NCBI RefSeq assembly: GCF_014647855.1
Contig: NZ_BMPZ01000005.1
Location: 1-64,000, forward strand
Reading direction: 5' to 3'
Source: Shewanella gelidii
GTDB taxonomy: Bacteria; Pseudomonadota; Gammaproteobacteria; Enterobacterales; Shewanellaceae
Length of the DNA: 64,000 nucleotides
The notes under the pieces were generated by a model. It saw only the letters and a program-made list of their open reading frames with translations. It was not told where the DNA came from and made no database searches. The number at the start of each line of letters is the position of its first letter. Positions within the stretch are counted from its first letter, which is position 1. The position numbers were made by a program, and so were the translations under genes. Of the stretch, positions 10,719 to 19,900 are shown piece by piece.

Positions 10719-11036
10719 ATGGAACAGCGCAAATGCTTTGTAGTTGGTGGCAACTTGTTACAAGCCCACACATGGAAAGGGTTGTTGGAATCTTTTGGCC
10801 TTGATGTGGAGTTGCGTGGTGAAGCGTTATTGGGTGGCGTTGGCGAACTGCCTGCCGATATGCAAAATGTCGAACTATGGGTTCCAGAGCCACAATTAGC
10901 CGAAGCCAATAGTCAACTGGCCTTGCTCGATGTTCAGTCTGCAAAGTGGAAGTGTGTTCAATGTCACGAAATCAATGAGGGAAGTTTTGATTTATGCTGG
11001 CAATGTAGTGCTGAACGTAGCGAAACTCATAACTAA
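10719..11036 (+). CDS. DUF2007 protein with C-terminal zinc ribbon
   Basis: Protein of 105 residues. The N-terminal ~65 residues have the DUF2007 (putative signal transducing protein) pattern: a short beta start (KCFVVGGNLLQAHTWKGLLESFG), then VELRGEALLGGVGELP and the beta strand VELWVPEPQLAEANSQL. The C-terminus carries CVQCHEINEGSFDLCWQC, a CX2C-X10-CX2C arrangement of the RanBP2-type zinc ribbon. The ATG at 10719 has AGGAACG upstream. The role of DUF2007 is not established; the zinc ribbon suggests binding to a protein or nucleic acid. Two sulfur-related genes follow on the same strand. Confidence 0.8.
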   Translation: MEQRKCFVVGGNLLQAHTWKGLLESFGLDVELRGEALLGGVGELPADMQNVELWVPEPQLAEANSQLALLDVQSAKWKCVQCHEINEGSFDLCWQCSAERSETHN

Positions 11037-11120
11037 TCATAGGTTTGCGTTGCATGTGTCGATTTCGTTAATTACACTGAAAATCAATAATCGTTCATGT
11101 GTATTGCAAGGAGTATTCGA

Positions 11121-11480
11121 GTGAAACATAACCCAGCCTTCCTAGCCTTAGTTGAAGAAGTGATTCCCCATATTTCGGAAGTTACCATTGAGCAGTATCA
11201 AGCTGATGATCGATGGCAATTGATTGACGTACGAGAAGATCATGAGTGGCTAAAAGATCATCTTCCAGAAGCAAAACATATGGGGCGCGGCATTATTGAG
11301 CGAGATATTGAAGCCAGATTCCCAGATAAAGAAACGGCTCTGTTACTTTATTGTGGTGGCGGTTACCGTTCAGCACTTTCTGCTTTAAGTTTGCAGAAAA
11401 TGGGTTATACCAATGTCGCCTCCTTGATTGGTGGTTATAAAAGTTGGGTGCAAAACCAGCTGCCAGTGGTACAAGATTAA
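11121..11480 (+). CDS. Cytosolic rhodanese-domain protein
   Basis: Protein of 119 residues, a single rhodanese domain without a signal peptide. The active loop is CGGGYRS with the catalytic cysteine at residue 78. LIDVREDHEWLKDHLPEAKHM is the typical CH2A-type region. Rhodaneses carry sulfane sulfur as a persulfide on this cysteine. The GTG at 11121 has AAGGAG upstream. The siroheme synthase gene starts 28 bases downstream, so the two are probably co-transcribed; a link to sulfite or sulfur metabolism is inference from this pairing. Confidence 0.88.
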   Translation: MKHNPAFLALVEEVIPHISEVTIEQYQADDRWQLIDVREDHEWLKDHLPEAKHMGRGIIERDIEARFPDKETALLLYCGGGYRSALSALSLQKMGYTNVASLIGGYKSWVQNQLPVVQD

Positions 11481-11508
11481 TATTCAATCGAAGTAAGGGC
11501 GTTTATTC

Positions 11509-12420
11509 ATGCAGTATTTTCCTCTCTTTGTGGACACACAATCTCTCAACGTTTTGATTGTTGGGGCGGGAGAGGTCGCAGCTAGAAAACTTGATTTGTT
11601 GGCGCGCACTAAAGCCAATATTGAAGTGATCGCGCCCAATGTTTCTGACGAGGTTTTAGCATACGCCGAGCAAGGCCGAATTACGCTAACGCCTCGACCA
11701 GTGCTCGAATCTGATATAAAAGATCAAGCATTGGTGTACCTGGCGACAGCCAATGCAGAGCTGAACCGTCAACTGGCAGAAGTGGCAAAAGGTAAAGGGG
11801 TATGGGCGAATGTCGTTGATGACCCACGCTACTGTCGTTTTATCACGCCCTCCATCGTTGATAGAGGCAAACTGGTCATCGCAATAAGTACCGCAGGCAG
11901 CGCACCAGTATATGCCCGAGATATTCGTGCACGTCTAGAAGCTTGGCTGCCACAATCTCTGCGCCCTCTATTTGATTTTGTTGCCGAGAAACGTTTACAC
12001 GTGCAATCGTCGGTCGCAACAGGAAAAGAGCGTCGCTTAGTATGGGAACGTTTTTTTCAGCTGAACCGTGATCGTTTTGATGAAGAAACAGCAGAGCACT
12101 TTGAGCAAGCATTAGTTGGAGGCTCAAGCAAAGGCGATATTCTGCTTTTGAGTCAAGATACAGATTTAGAGCTTCTCCCAATTGGTGCGATGCCGTTACT
12201 CCAACGTATTGACAAAGTGCTGTGTGATGATGAACTGCCGCCCGCACTGCTCGAATTGATCCGACGAGACGCCTCGCGCGCGCCCATGATGTCTCCGAGC
12301 CATCTGATAGAGGCATACACCCATGGGAGTCGTTTGTTAATTTATGGGGCGCCACAACAAATCACCCAATTGAAAGCCGCTATTCCAGCGGCAAAACATA
12401 TCCAAGCAGGAGCGCTATAG
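11509..12420 (+). CDS. Precorrin-2 dehydrogenase / sirohydrochlorin ferrochelatase with SUMT-like remnant
   Basis: Protein of 303 residues. Residues 1-~205 are the CysG N-terminal (Met8-type) module: an NAD-binding Rossmann start (LNVLIVGAGEVAARKLDLL), NVVDD at 101-105 with the catalytic aspartate region, and ISTAGSAPVYARDIRARLE. This module oxidises precorrin-2 and inserts iron to make siroheme. Full CysG has a second ~250-residue uroporphyrinogen methyltransferase (SUMT) domain. Here only ~95 residues follow, and part of them (IDKVLCDDELPPALLELIRRDASRA) still resembles the SUMT segment DRLVSDDIMNLVRRDADR. The glycine-rich SAM loops are absent, so methyltransferase activity is unlikely and a separate CobA should exist elsewhere. 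Confidence 0.85.
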   Translation: MQYFPLFVDTQSLNVLIVGAGEVAARKLDLLARTKANIEVIAPNVSDEVLAYAEQGRITLTPRPVLESDIKDQALVYLATANAELNRQLAEVAKGKGVWANVVDDPRYCRFITPSIVDRGKLVIAISTAGSAPVYARDIRARLEAWLPQSLRPLFDFVAEKRLHVQSSVATGKERRLVWERFFQLNRDRFDEETAEHFEQALVGGSSKGDILLLSQDTDLELLPIGAMPLLQRIDKVLCDDELPPALLELIRRDASRAPMMSPSHLIEAYTHGSRLLIYGAPQQITQLKAAIPAAKHIQAGAL

Positions 12421-12521
12421 CGCTTTCAACCTCACTTTCAATACGCGCAGGTTTTGGCTAAATACAGAACTGCATTTGTACGCGTAAATCAATCACTTCA
12501 TCAGAATAAGTAATCTATATC

Positions 12522-13079
12522 ATGGCTTTGAAAGCAACTGTATTTAAAATTCAATTAAACATTGCCGATACCGATCGGCACTATTACCAAGATCACCAAT
12601 TAACCGTTGCCCAGCATCCATCTGAAACCGATGAACGCATGATGGTGCGGTTATTAGCTTTTGCAATGAACGCAAGCGATACATTGGCATTTAGCAAAGG
12701 TCTTTGTGTTGACGAAGAACCTGAGCTTTGGGATAAAAGCCTCAGTGGTGAGATTAACCTCTGGATTGAGTTCGGTCAGTCTGATGAGAAATGGCTTCGC
12801 AAAGCCGCTGGCAGATCCAAACAAGTTCAACTGTACGCTTATGGCGGGCGTAGCGTACCGATTTGGTGGCAGCAGAACGAGTCTTCGCTTGAACGGTATC
12901 AAAACTTGACCGTTTGGAATATCGCCGAGGATTCAGTCAAAGAGATGGCGCAATTGGTGAGCCGCAATATGGAGATCCAATGCTCAATAAGTGATGGTCA
13001 AGTGTGGTTATCTAATGCAGAACATAATGTGATGATTGAACCAGAAGTCTTGAAATATGCTGTCATAAATAACGGTTAG
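12522..13079 (+). CDS. yaeQ: YaeQ family protein
   Basis: Protein of 185 residues that matches YaeQ over its full length: MALKATVFKIQLNIADTDRHYY at the start, the HPSETDERMMVRLLAFA block, EPELWDKSLSGEINLWIEFGQSDEKWLRKA and KQVQLYAYGG. YaeQ has a PD-(D/E)XK nuclease-like fold, and the glutamates and lysine in these blocks are the matching positions. Its cellular function is not settled; it was once proposed to compensate for loss of RfaH. It is followed by a strong terminator and converges with the protease gene. Confidence 0.93.
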   Translation: MALKATVFKIQLNIADTDRHYYQDHQLTVAQHPSETDERMMVRLLAFAMNASDTLAFSKGLCVDEEPELWDKSLSGEINLWIEFGQSDEKWLRKAAGRSKQVQLYAYGGRSVPIWWQQNESSLERYQNLTVWNIAEDSVKEMAQLVSRNMEIQCSISDGQVWLSNAEHNVMIEPEVLKYAVINNG

Positions 13080-13096
13080 CAAATGCATCATTTTTT

Positions 13097-13135
13097 AAAC
13101 AAGACAGGGAGCTGATAGCTCCCTGTCTTGTTTTT
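13097..13135. terminator. Bidirectional terminator between yaeQ and the protease
   Basis: AAACAAGACAGGGAGCT pairs with AGCTCCCTGTCTTGTTT around the three-base loop GAT, a 17-bp perfect stem flanked by A and T runs. It lies between two convergent genes and should stop transcription from both sides. Confidence 0.93.
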
Positions 13136-13181
13136 ACAAGATCAACCAAACGCTGTTCCTGTTTGGGCGTGATACTTATCT

Positions 13182-15620
13182 TTATTTAAAGGTTAACTCC
13201 CATGATTCGATGCGACCGGTATCACGACGTGCGCTATCAACGGCTTTCAATTTCCAAGTGCCAGCGGACTCAGTTCCACTCATATCAACGGTATAGGTTT
13301 TCACAATATCGTTGGCACTGCCACCACTGTTGTCATGAAGTACAGCCACTTGACCTGCCGGTGAGTGCAACTCGACCTGTAAGTCACCAATATACGTATG
13401 GCTAATATCGACTTTAACCGTTACTGAGCCTGAGTCTCCTGTTCTTGTGACGTCAATTGGGCTACTTACACCAGAAGAGCGGTTATCTGGAATGGAGTAG
13501 TTATTGTCATTGCGATAAGTCGCTGCACCACCAGTATCGCCTCCACCGGTGTTGCCACCACTTGGCTCAGTAAAGCTTGCCGCGAGACTCGTGCCACTAA
13601 AGTCACTGTAGCCTTGGATCATGACATGGTAGGTACCTGCTTGTGGGTTGCTGACTGGGCAGGATTCGGTATTTCCGTTTTTCCACGGGCGGCAGTCATA
13701 GCTACTGGTTGTTGGCGCTGCACCATACTGAACGTAGAGATCAGCATCTCCAGAACCACCACTCATTGCAAAATTAAGATCGGTAGCGCCAGCAGGAACC
13801 TCTAAGGTAAAGAAGAGTTCATCTCCTTTCGCTCCCGAAAGGTTAGTTTTAGCGATGCCATTTTCAAGCGCTCCATCTCCAGAACCCCCACCTGAACCCG
13901 GATCGGTTGGGCCATCACATGATGCATCTAAGTATGCTTTCGCGGCGACAGCATTGACGAGTCCAAATCCAGTCTTGTTGTCACGTCCTGCTGCATCTAA
14001 ATCTTCAGCAGTTGCAGTGAGTGCCGTACGAACTTGAGAGGCACTACACTCTGTATGGTAGCTCCAAACCAAAGTTGCCACGCCAGACACGTGAGGGGTT
14101 GCCATCGAAGTTCCATTATAATATTCATAGTCTTCATTGCTCGTATTGCTGACGGTGGCAGTGTTGCCCACCTGAGCACGAAGCGCTAGCCCTGTCGCTC
14201 TATCGACAGAGACAGATACGATTGGAGCGTCACTTGGACCATCAACAAGGAAGGGGTTTTGTAGTCCTGGCAGCGCAGTATTACTAAATACAATGGCTGC
14301 TCGTGCACCCGCGTCAGAGCAAGCTTTGACTGCGTCGATCTCTGGATAACTAGAACCCTGATTACCGACACGTTCTACCAAACAAATCTGGTTGCTCATG
14401 TTACCGCAATTGAAGCTGCTGCCATTGACCGAACATTCGGCGAGTGTTGCCGTTTCACTGCCATTGATTGGACCATGAATAAAATCAGTGCCAGGTTTGA
14501 CGTAGCGATTGTGTGGAACAACGCCATTTGCAAAATATGAAACCCCACCCACATTAATGTCTGCGAGACGGCCTTCACCGACTGTAACCGTAGAAAGAAC
14601 TGCCTCGCCTGGTCCTGAAATTTCAACTTGGTCAGTGAACTGAGAAAATGCAGCATGATCTTTGTTGCTATCGACAGCGGCAACAGACATGACAGCATCA
14701 TAGGAGGCAGGGTAGCTATGAGTTGAGTTGCCATCGTTACCCGCAGCGGCAATAAGCAGCACTCCGTTATTGGCATGGGCATTCAGCGCATTGCGTTCTG
14801 TTGTGCTAGAGCTTGAGCCGCCTAGGCTCATACTGACGACGTTTGAACCATTGGAAACACAGGTGTCAATTGCGGAAACGAGCGAAGAAGAGTAACCCCA
14901 ACCACTTTCATTAAATACTTTAATAATATGGATATTAGCATTTTGATTTGGCATCACACCCACAACGCCTTCGGTGTTATTGATCGCAGCTATCGTTCCT
15001 GCGACATGTGTACCATGGGCATTATTATTGCCAGGATCGAACCAGTTTCCTGTGCCAGAATTGTTGGTGCCAGTGACATTATTGCCACTGAGGTCGTTGT
15101 GGCTGCGGTCATAACCAGAATCAATAATGCATATGGTCCGGTTTCCAGTGAGGCTGTCACTCAGTGACGTAGCACCGACGTAGCTTTGTCCCCAAGGTGT
15201 TGTTTCAGAAAGGAGACGCCGTGGTACATCCTCTTCAACATACTCGACATCTGCTCTGAGACGTAGGTCTCGAATGCCTTTCGAATCAAGCTTTGTTGTA
15301 TAACTGTTGCTCCGGCCAATTCGCTTCATTTCTCTCGCTTTTACACTATTAAGCGCACGGTGATGGCCATAAACTTCAACCGTTTGTGGGATATAGTTAA
15401 CGGAGCTATCAGATTGCACTTCAGACTGGGATGCTGTGGCTAGATTCGGGTTATTTCTAAATTTGACGATGTAGCGCTTAGGTAGTGGGGATTGTTGTGA
15501 TTGGAATTGACCGCTTCTTAGTTCTGGTGCTAGATTCGGTGCGGCATGTACACTTGCAGAGACAGCAAGTGCGACACTTGAAAGGCTTAAAACCTTTGCT
15601 GTTTTATTGAATAAACTCAT
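13182..15620 (-). CDS. Secreted subtilisin-like serine protease with PA, PPC and P domains
   Basis: Protein of 812 residues, start at 15620 with GGAAG upstream. Order: signal peptide (1-26, ending SVHA); inhibitor I9-type propeptide (PKRYIVKFRNNP to VEYVEEDV); S8 catalytic domain with Asp167 (CIIDSGYD), His202 (HGTHVAG), oxyanion Asn295 (AAAGNDG) and Ser505 (NGTSMATPHVSG). A PA-like domain of ~120 residues (about 370-490) is inserted before the serine. A Gly/Ser linker leads to a PPC domain (about 600-685), then a Gly-rich linker and a C-terminal P domain (about 710-812, ending GRIESWELTFK). It is a secreted endopeptidase for extracellular protein; the PPC domain is usually removed during maturation or used for substrate or surface binding. 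Confidence 0.95.
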   Translation of the reverse strand: MSLFNKTAKVLSLSSVALAVSASVHAAPNLAPELRSGQFQSQQSPLPKRYIVKFRNNPNLATASQSEVQSDSSVNYIPQTVEVYGHHRALNSVKAREMKRIGRSNSYTTKLDSKGIRDLRLRADVEYVEEDVPRRLLSETTPWGQSYVGATSLSDSLTGNRTICIIDSGYDRSHNDLSGNNVTGTNNSGTGNWFDPGNNNAHGTHVAGTIAAINNTEGVVGVMPNQNANIHIIKVFNESGWGYSSSLVSAIDTCVSNGSNVVSMSLGGSSSSTTERNALNAHANNGVLLIAAAGNDGNSTHSYPASYDAVMSVAAVDSNKDHAAFSQFTDQVEISGPGEAVLSTVTVGEGRLADINVGGVSYFANGVVPHNRYVKPGTDFIHGPINGSETATLAECSVNGSSFNCGNMSNQICLVERVGNQGSSYPEIDAVKACSDAGARAAIVFSNTALPGLQNPFLVDGPSDAPIVSVSVDRATGLALRAQVGNTATVSNTSNEDYEYYNGTSMATPHVSGVATLVWSYHTECSASQVRTALTATAEDLDAAGRDNKTGFGLVNAVAAKAYLDASCDGPTDPGSGGGSGDGALENGIAKTNLSGAKGDELFFTLEVPAGATDLNFAMSGGSGDADLYVQYGAAPTTSSYDCRPWKNGNTESCPVSNPQAGTYHVMIQGYSDFSGTSLAASFTEPSGGNTGGGDTGGAATYRNDNNYSIPDNRSSGVSSPIDVTRTGDSGSVTVKVDISHTYIGDLQVELHSPAGQVAVLHDNSGGSANDIVKTYTVDMSGTESAGTWKLKAVDSARRDTGRIESWELTFK

Positions 15621-16311
15621 ACTTATCTTCCGTGTTGTCATTTAAATAGAAACTTTCTAATTTTTGCAATGGCGGCATTCAGAGGAACCAATATTCTCTG
15701 AACAGGCCTATCGAAGTTAGAGGTGTGTTTTTGTTTTGTAAATGAAATGTTAATTGTCGGTCGTGCGGTAAAGTGTTGATATATTCACCAGTCTTAATTC
15801 GACTATTTATTCATTAATTGATGTTATATTTCTACTCAAACTCTATCTGTGTGATTTTTTAGGTGAACATCTTGCGTATTTATGCGTCAGCCGATCTCCC
15901 TTGATTAAAATTATTTTATCTTTATGCTTGATTAAGTATTTGTTTAGATGTGCTTTTTTGTGCCCCGGCGTCAATGTTAACTTTTTATTCCTTCTGGTTA
16001 TAAGTTATTCCCTTATGCCTTTTTATGACTGAGTTACGGTACGCTATGCAGTTTTTATTCAGTTTTATAAATCGAGTTGTTCATTTCATGACACTTGCCA
16101 AGAATTTGGCGGCATCAGATAAAGTGAGGTCAGTTCAGAACGTTGAGGAATATCAGTAAGGAAGCGAAACAGGGAGCGTGGAGAGTATAAGCTGGCAGCA
16201 AAAATAGTGCTCAGTGATGCTTACACATCGTTTGAGTTCGGTTTGCTTTGGGAGAGGACTGCGCATAAAAAAAGCCACTCTAAGAGTGGCTCATCGTTCT
16301 GCTACGCACGA
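15621..16311. other. Long intergenic region upstream of the protease
   Basis: About 690 bases without a convincing gene. It is AT-rich and should carry the protease promoter. An inverted repeat TTCAGAG (15678-15684) / CTCTGAA (15696-15702) lies 58-82 bases before the protease start and could be an operator. The far end holds the terminator of the rhodanese operon. I see no tRNA-like fold and no short frame with a good ribosome site. Confidence 0.5.
16267..16292 (-). terminator. Terminator of the RND/rhodanese operon
   Basis: Read on the minus strand, GAGCCACTC TTA GAGTGGCTTTTTTT forms a stable stem followed by a T run. It lies 20 bases beyond the stop of the periplasmic rhodanese gene. Confidence 0.92.
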
Positions 16312-16713
16312 CTAGTTGGTCGCTGTTCTTTGCTGTTTATGCTGGATAAGTGGTACAAACCCACCGCCATTATACGATTGTTCAAAACCAGCATTCAGTA
16401 AGTCTTGATTTGCAATACCGCTACGGCGACCGCTACGGCAATACACCACTATCGGAGTCTTTTTATCAATCTTATAATGGCTTACGCCTTGTAAGATTTG
16501 TTCAAATGGGATGTTAATAGCATTTTCAATATGACCCCGCGCGAATTCAGCTGGCGTTCTTACATCAATTAATACTGCACCTGCTTCAATCTTTGCCCAC
16601 GCAACATTAGCGTCTTTGCCTGTTGTTGCTTGAACATTTGTCGCAACAAGTACACAAAGTAGCAGGCCAAATTTGATCAATTGATTTTGGATCCCCGAAA
16701 ATCTAGATAACAC
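16312..16713 (-). CDS. Periplasmic rhodanese (PspE-like)
   Basis: Protein of 133 residues with an N-terminal signal sequence (hydrophobic core IKFGLLLCVLVATNVQA, cleavage near residue 29) and one rhodanese domain. The active loop CRSGRRSG has its cysteine at residue 92; LIDVRTPAEFARGHIENAINIPF is the typical entry segment. It should handle sulfane sulfur in the periplasm, as PspE and GlpE relatives do. It is the last gene of a four-gene operon after the adaptor, the RND pump and a DUF2892 membrane protein, 28 bases after the last of these. Confidence 0.88.
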   Translation of the reverse strand: MLSRFSGIQNQLIKFGLLLCVLVATNVQATTGKDANVAWAKIEAGAVLIDVRTPAEFARGHIENAINIPFEQILQGVSHYKIDKKTPIVVYCRSGRRSGIANQDLLNAGFEQSYNGGGFVPLIQHKQQRTATN

Positions 16714-16741
16714 GTTGACTCCTTAATGATTTAAAACATAC

Positions 16742-16951
16742 CTAACTTTGCGCAAGCTCGGCTTCTGTTTTCATTCCTAACTTCCGCATTATCATAGATG
16801 CTGGACAGAATCCTGTAAATGAACTCTGAAATAAATTGGCTCCAACAAATGCAGTGAACCAAATGAAGTTAGGGTGGACGTATACGGTAAGTATAAGCGA
16901 CAGCATTATCATAAAACCTGCAAATGCCATGGTTGCGCGTTCAGTTGACAT
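16742..16951 (-). CDS. DUF2892 inner-membrane protein (YgaP-like transmembrane domain)
   Basis: Protein of 69 residues with two hydrophobic segments (about 8-24 and 28-44) and the typical end GFCPASMIMRKLGMK, including the conserved Cys-Pro. In E. coli YgaP a DUF2892-type membrane domain is joined to a rhodanese domain. Here the two are separate, adjacent genes, so the pair may work together on sulfur across the membrane. The gene starts 11 bases after the RND pump gene and clearly belongs to its operon. Confidence 0.88.
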   Translation of the reverse strand: MSTERATMAFAGFMIMLSLILTVYVHPNFIWFTAFVGANLFQSSFTGFCPASMIMRKLGMKTEAELAQS

Positions 16952-16962
16952 AATAAATCTCC

Positions 16963-19900
16963 TTATGAATGAGATGGGGTAAATTGTTTTTTCATGACTG
17001 CGTAATACAGAACAGGAATGACGACAAGGGTGAGTATGGTCGAGATGAATATGCCAAAAATCAGGCTAATAGCGAGCCCGTTAAATATGGGATCATCAAG
17101 GATAAATAGGGCGCCTATCATCGCCGCAAAAGCGGTCAACATAATTGGCTTCGCTCTGACAGCACCTGAGTTTATTACCGCTTGCTCAAATGGCATGCCG
17201 GCTTGGGTTTGCTGGTTAATAAAGTCGACTAACAAGATGGAGTTTCGCACAATAATGCCGGCAAGTGCGATCATGCCAATCATTGAGGTGGCAGTAAATT
17301 GAGCGCCTAATAATGCATGCCCAGGCATGACCCCAATAACCGTGAGAGGAATTGGCGCCATGATGATCAGTGGCACAATGTAAGAGCGAAACTGAGCGAC
17401 GACGAGCAGGTAAATCGCGATCATGCCGACAGCATAAGCAATGCCCATATCACGAAAAGTTTCATAAGTTATTTTCCATTCACCATCCCAAAGCACTGCA
17501 ACTTCGTTCAGGCCTGTGGGCTGTTCGATGTAATATTGGTTGAATTTCAATTTGTCGCGTATATCTCCAACCATATTGAACATACCGTATAGTGGGCTAT
17601 CGAGCTTCCCAGCCATGTCTGCGACAACCATGACCATCGGGATCATGTTCTTATGAATGATTGGTGCATCTATCGTGCCTCTGCTGATTTGCACAAGCTC
17701 AGTGATGGCGATTGCATATCCTGAGCGGTTTAGCAGTTTAAGGTTCAGGACTTGCTCAAAATCCATTTTTGCAGCTTCAACAAGCGATAGGCGTATCGGT
17801 ACAGGTTCTTTTTGCTGTTGAATGTGCAAGTAGCTAACATCCTTACCGCCGATAGAAGTTGCAATTAAATTGACGATACTTTCATAAGCTATCCCTTCGA
17901 TACTTGCTCGACTTCGATCAATTTTCACGACCCATTTTTCTTGCTCAAAGGGAAGGTAGATATCAATATCAATTAAATCAGCTGTTTGCCTAAATGTCTC
18001 TTGGAGTGCATTTGCTGCTTGTTGTCTGATCTCATGGGTTGGGCCATAGACTTCAGCCAAAATAGGTGACCAAACTGGTGGCCCCGGCGGTACTTCAATC
18101 ACTTTGACATTTGCGTGGTGGCGCAAACCAATTTCTTGTAATTGGGGGCGAATTGCTAAAGCGATTTGATGGCTATCTCGCTCACGCTCAGATTTATTGA
18201 CTAAGTTAACTTGAATATCACCGAGCTCCGCTGAGTTACGTAAAAAGTAGTGGCGGACGAGGCCGTTAAAATTCATGGGTGCACTTGTGCCAGCATAAAG
18301 CTGTAAATTATCGACCTCATCTACTTGATGTAGAGATAGAGACAACTCTTTTAGTACTTTCTGTGTTTGCTCAACGGGTGTTCCTTCTGGCATATCTACG
18401 ATGATTTGTAGTTCGGATTTATTGTCAAAAGGCAGCATTTTGAGTACGACCAATTGCAAAGCCGGTAACGCTACGGCAATACCGATACAGGCGACAATGC
18501 CAATAGTGAGCATGGCTCGAGCTTTGCGCGCATGTTGCCCGATTAAAAATGGGCTGATGAGCGTTTGAAAGATACGGTTCATCGGGTTGCCAGTTGGGGC
18601 CCGCTTTTCAGCGGTTGGTTCAGGATGCGCTTTCAATAAGCGCTGGCTTAACCAAGGCGTAATGACAAATGCGATAACTAAAGAAATGAGCATTCCCATG
18701 CTTGCGTTAATCGGAATGGGACTCATATATGGTCCCATCAAGCCTGAAACAAATGCCATGGGCAACAAGGCTGCAATGACGGTAAAGGTTGCGAGTATGG
18801 TCGGCCCACCCACTTCATCAACCGCGATAGGTATCAGTTCAGAAAGTTTACGTTTGCCCAGAACCATATGTCGGTGAATGTTCTCAACAACCACAATTGC
18901 ATCGTCAACCAAAATTCCGATTGAGAATATGAGCGCAAATAAAGAGACGCGATTTAGGGTAAACCCCCACGCCCAAGATGCGAATAAAGTAATTGCCAAT
19001 GTAATGATGATAGCAATGCCTACAACCACAGCTTCTCGTGCACCCATAGTCAATAAAACGAGTAAAACCACCGCGGCAGTCGCAAATATGAGTTTAAAAA
19101 TGAGAGTGTTGGACTTGTCAGCTGCTGTTTTTCCATAGTTTCTGGATATCGTGACTTCGATATCTTTAGGAATCAACACATTGTCAATTTGCTCTAATCG
19201 AGTGATGACATCATCAGCGACATTAACGGCATTTTCTCCCGCTTGTTTGCCAATCGCTATGGTGACTGCTGGATATATATTTTCTTTGTTACTGTGCCAA
19301 ACGCCTTCTGATGGAATATCAGACTTTAAGCTGATTTCCGCAATGTCTTCGAGGAACACAGGAACACTATGTCCTGAGTCGCTTTGTTTGATGGCTACGA
19401 CGAGTTGTTTTACATCATCGAGGGTTTGTAAGAACTGACCTGCCTGTACCTTAATTTCTTGATTATTCTGTACTAAAGAGATCTCTGGTGAAACATGGTT
19501 GTGATTATGGAGCACGCTCGATATCGCGTCGAAGGTGACCCCATAGAAATTCATTTTTTCTGGATTCATCCGAACATTGAGCACAAGTTCATGTTTGCCG
19601 AGCGTATAGATCTCTTTTGTACCAGGAATACGCTTAATTTCAGTTTCTAAACCATGGGCTACATGGGTCAATTGCTCTGCGGAAATTGCTGGATTTTTAG
19701 ACCATAGAGTAAGGCTCACAATTGGAACGTCATCAATACCACGTGGTTTGATCAAAGGTTGACCCACACCAGCCCCTGAAGGTAAACGGTCCATATTGGA
19801 ATATAGCTGATTATAGAGTTTTACTATGGCTTCATTGCGGGGAACACCTACATCAAAAATGGCAATAATGAGGGCACCACCGGGTTGAGAAAAGGAGTAG

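Noticed and set aside
10501..10944. Minus-strand frame of 147 codons
   Set aside because: Overlaps the clear DUF2007 zinc-ribbon gene on the other strand and has no coding character.
15621..16311. Possible riboswitch or small RNA in the long gap before the rhodanese operon
   Set aside because: No conserved riboswitch core or tRNA-like fold could be found by eye; only the terminator and one inverted repeat are supported.
18587..19438. Several plus-strand frames inside the RND pump gene
   Set aside because: Antisense of a well-supported transporter; no independent support.
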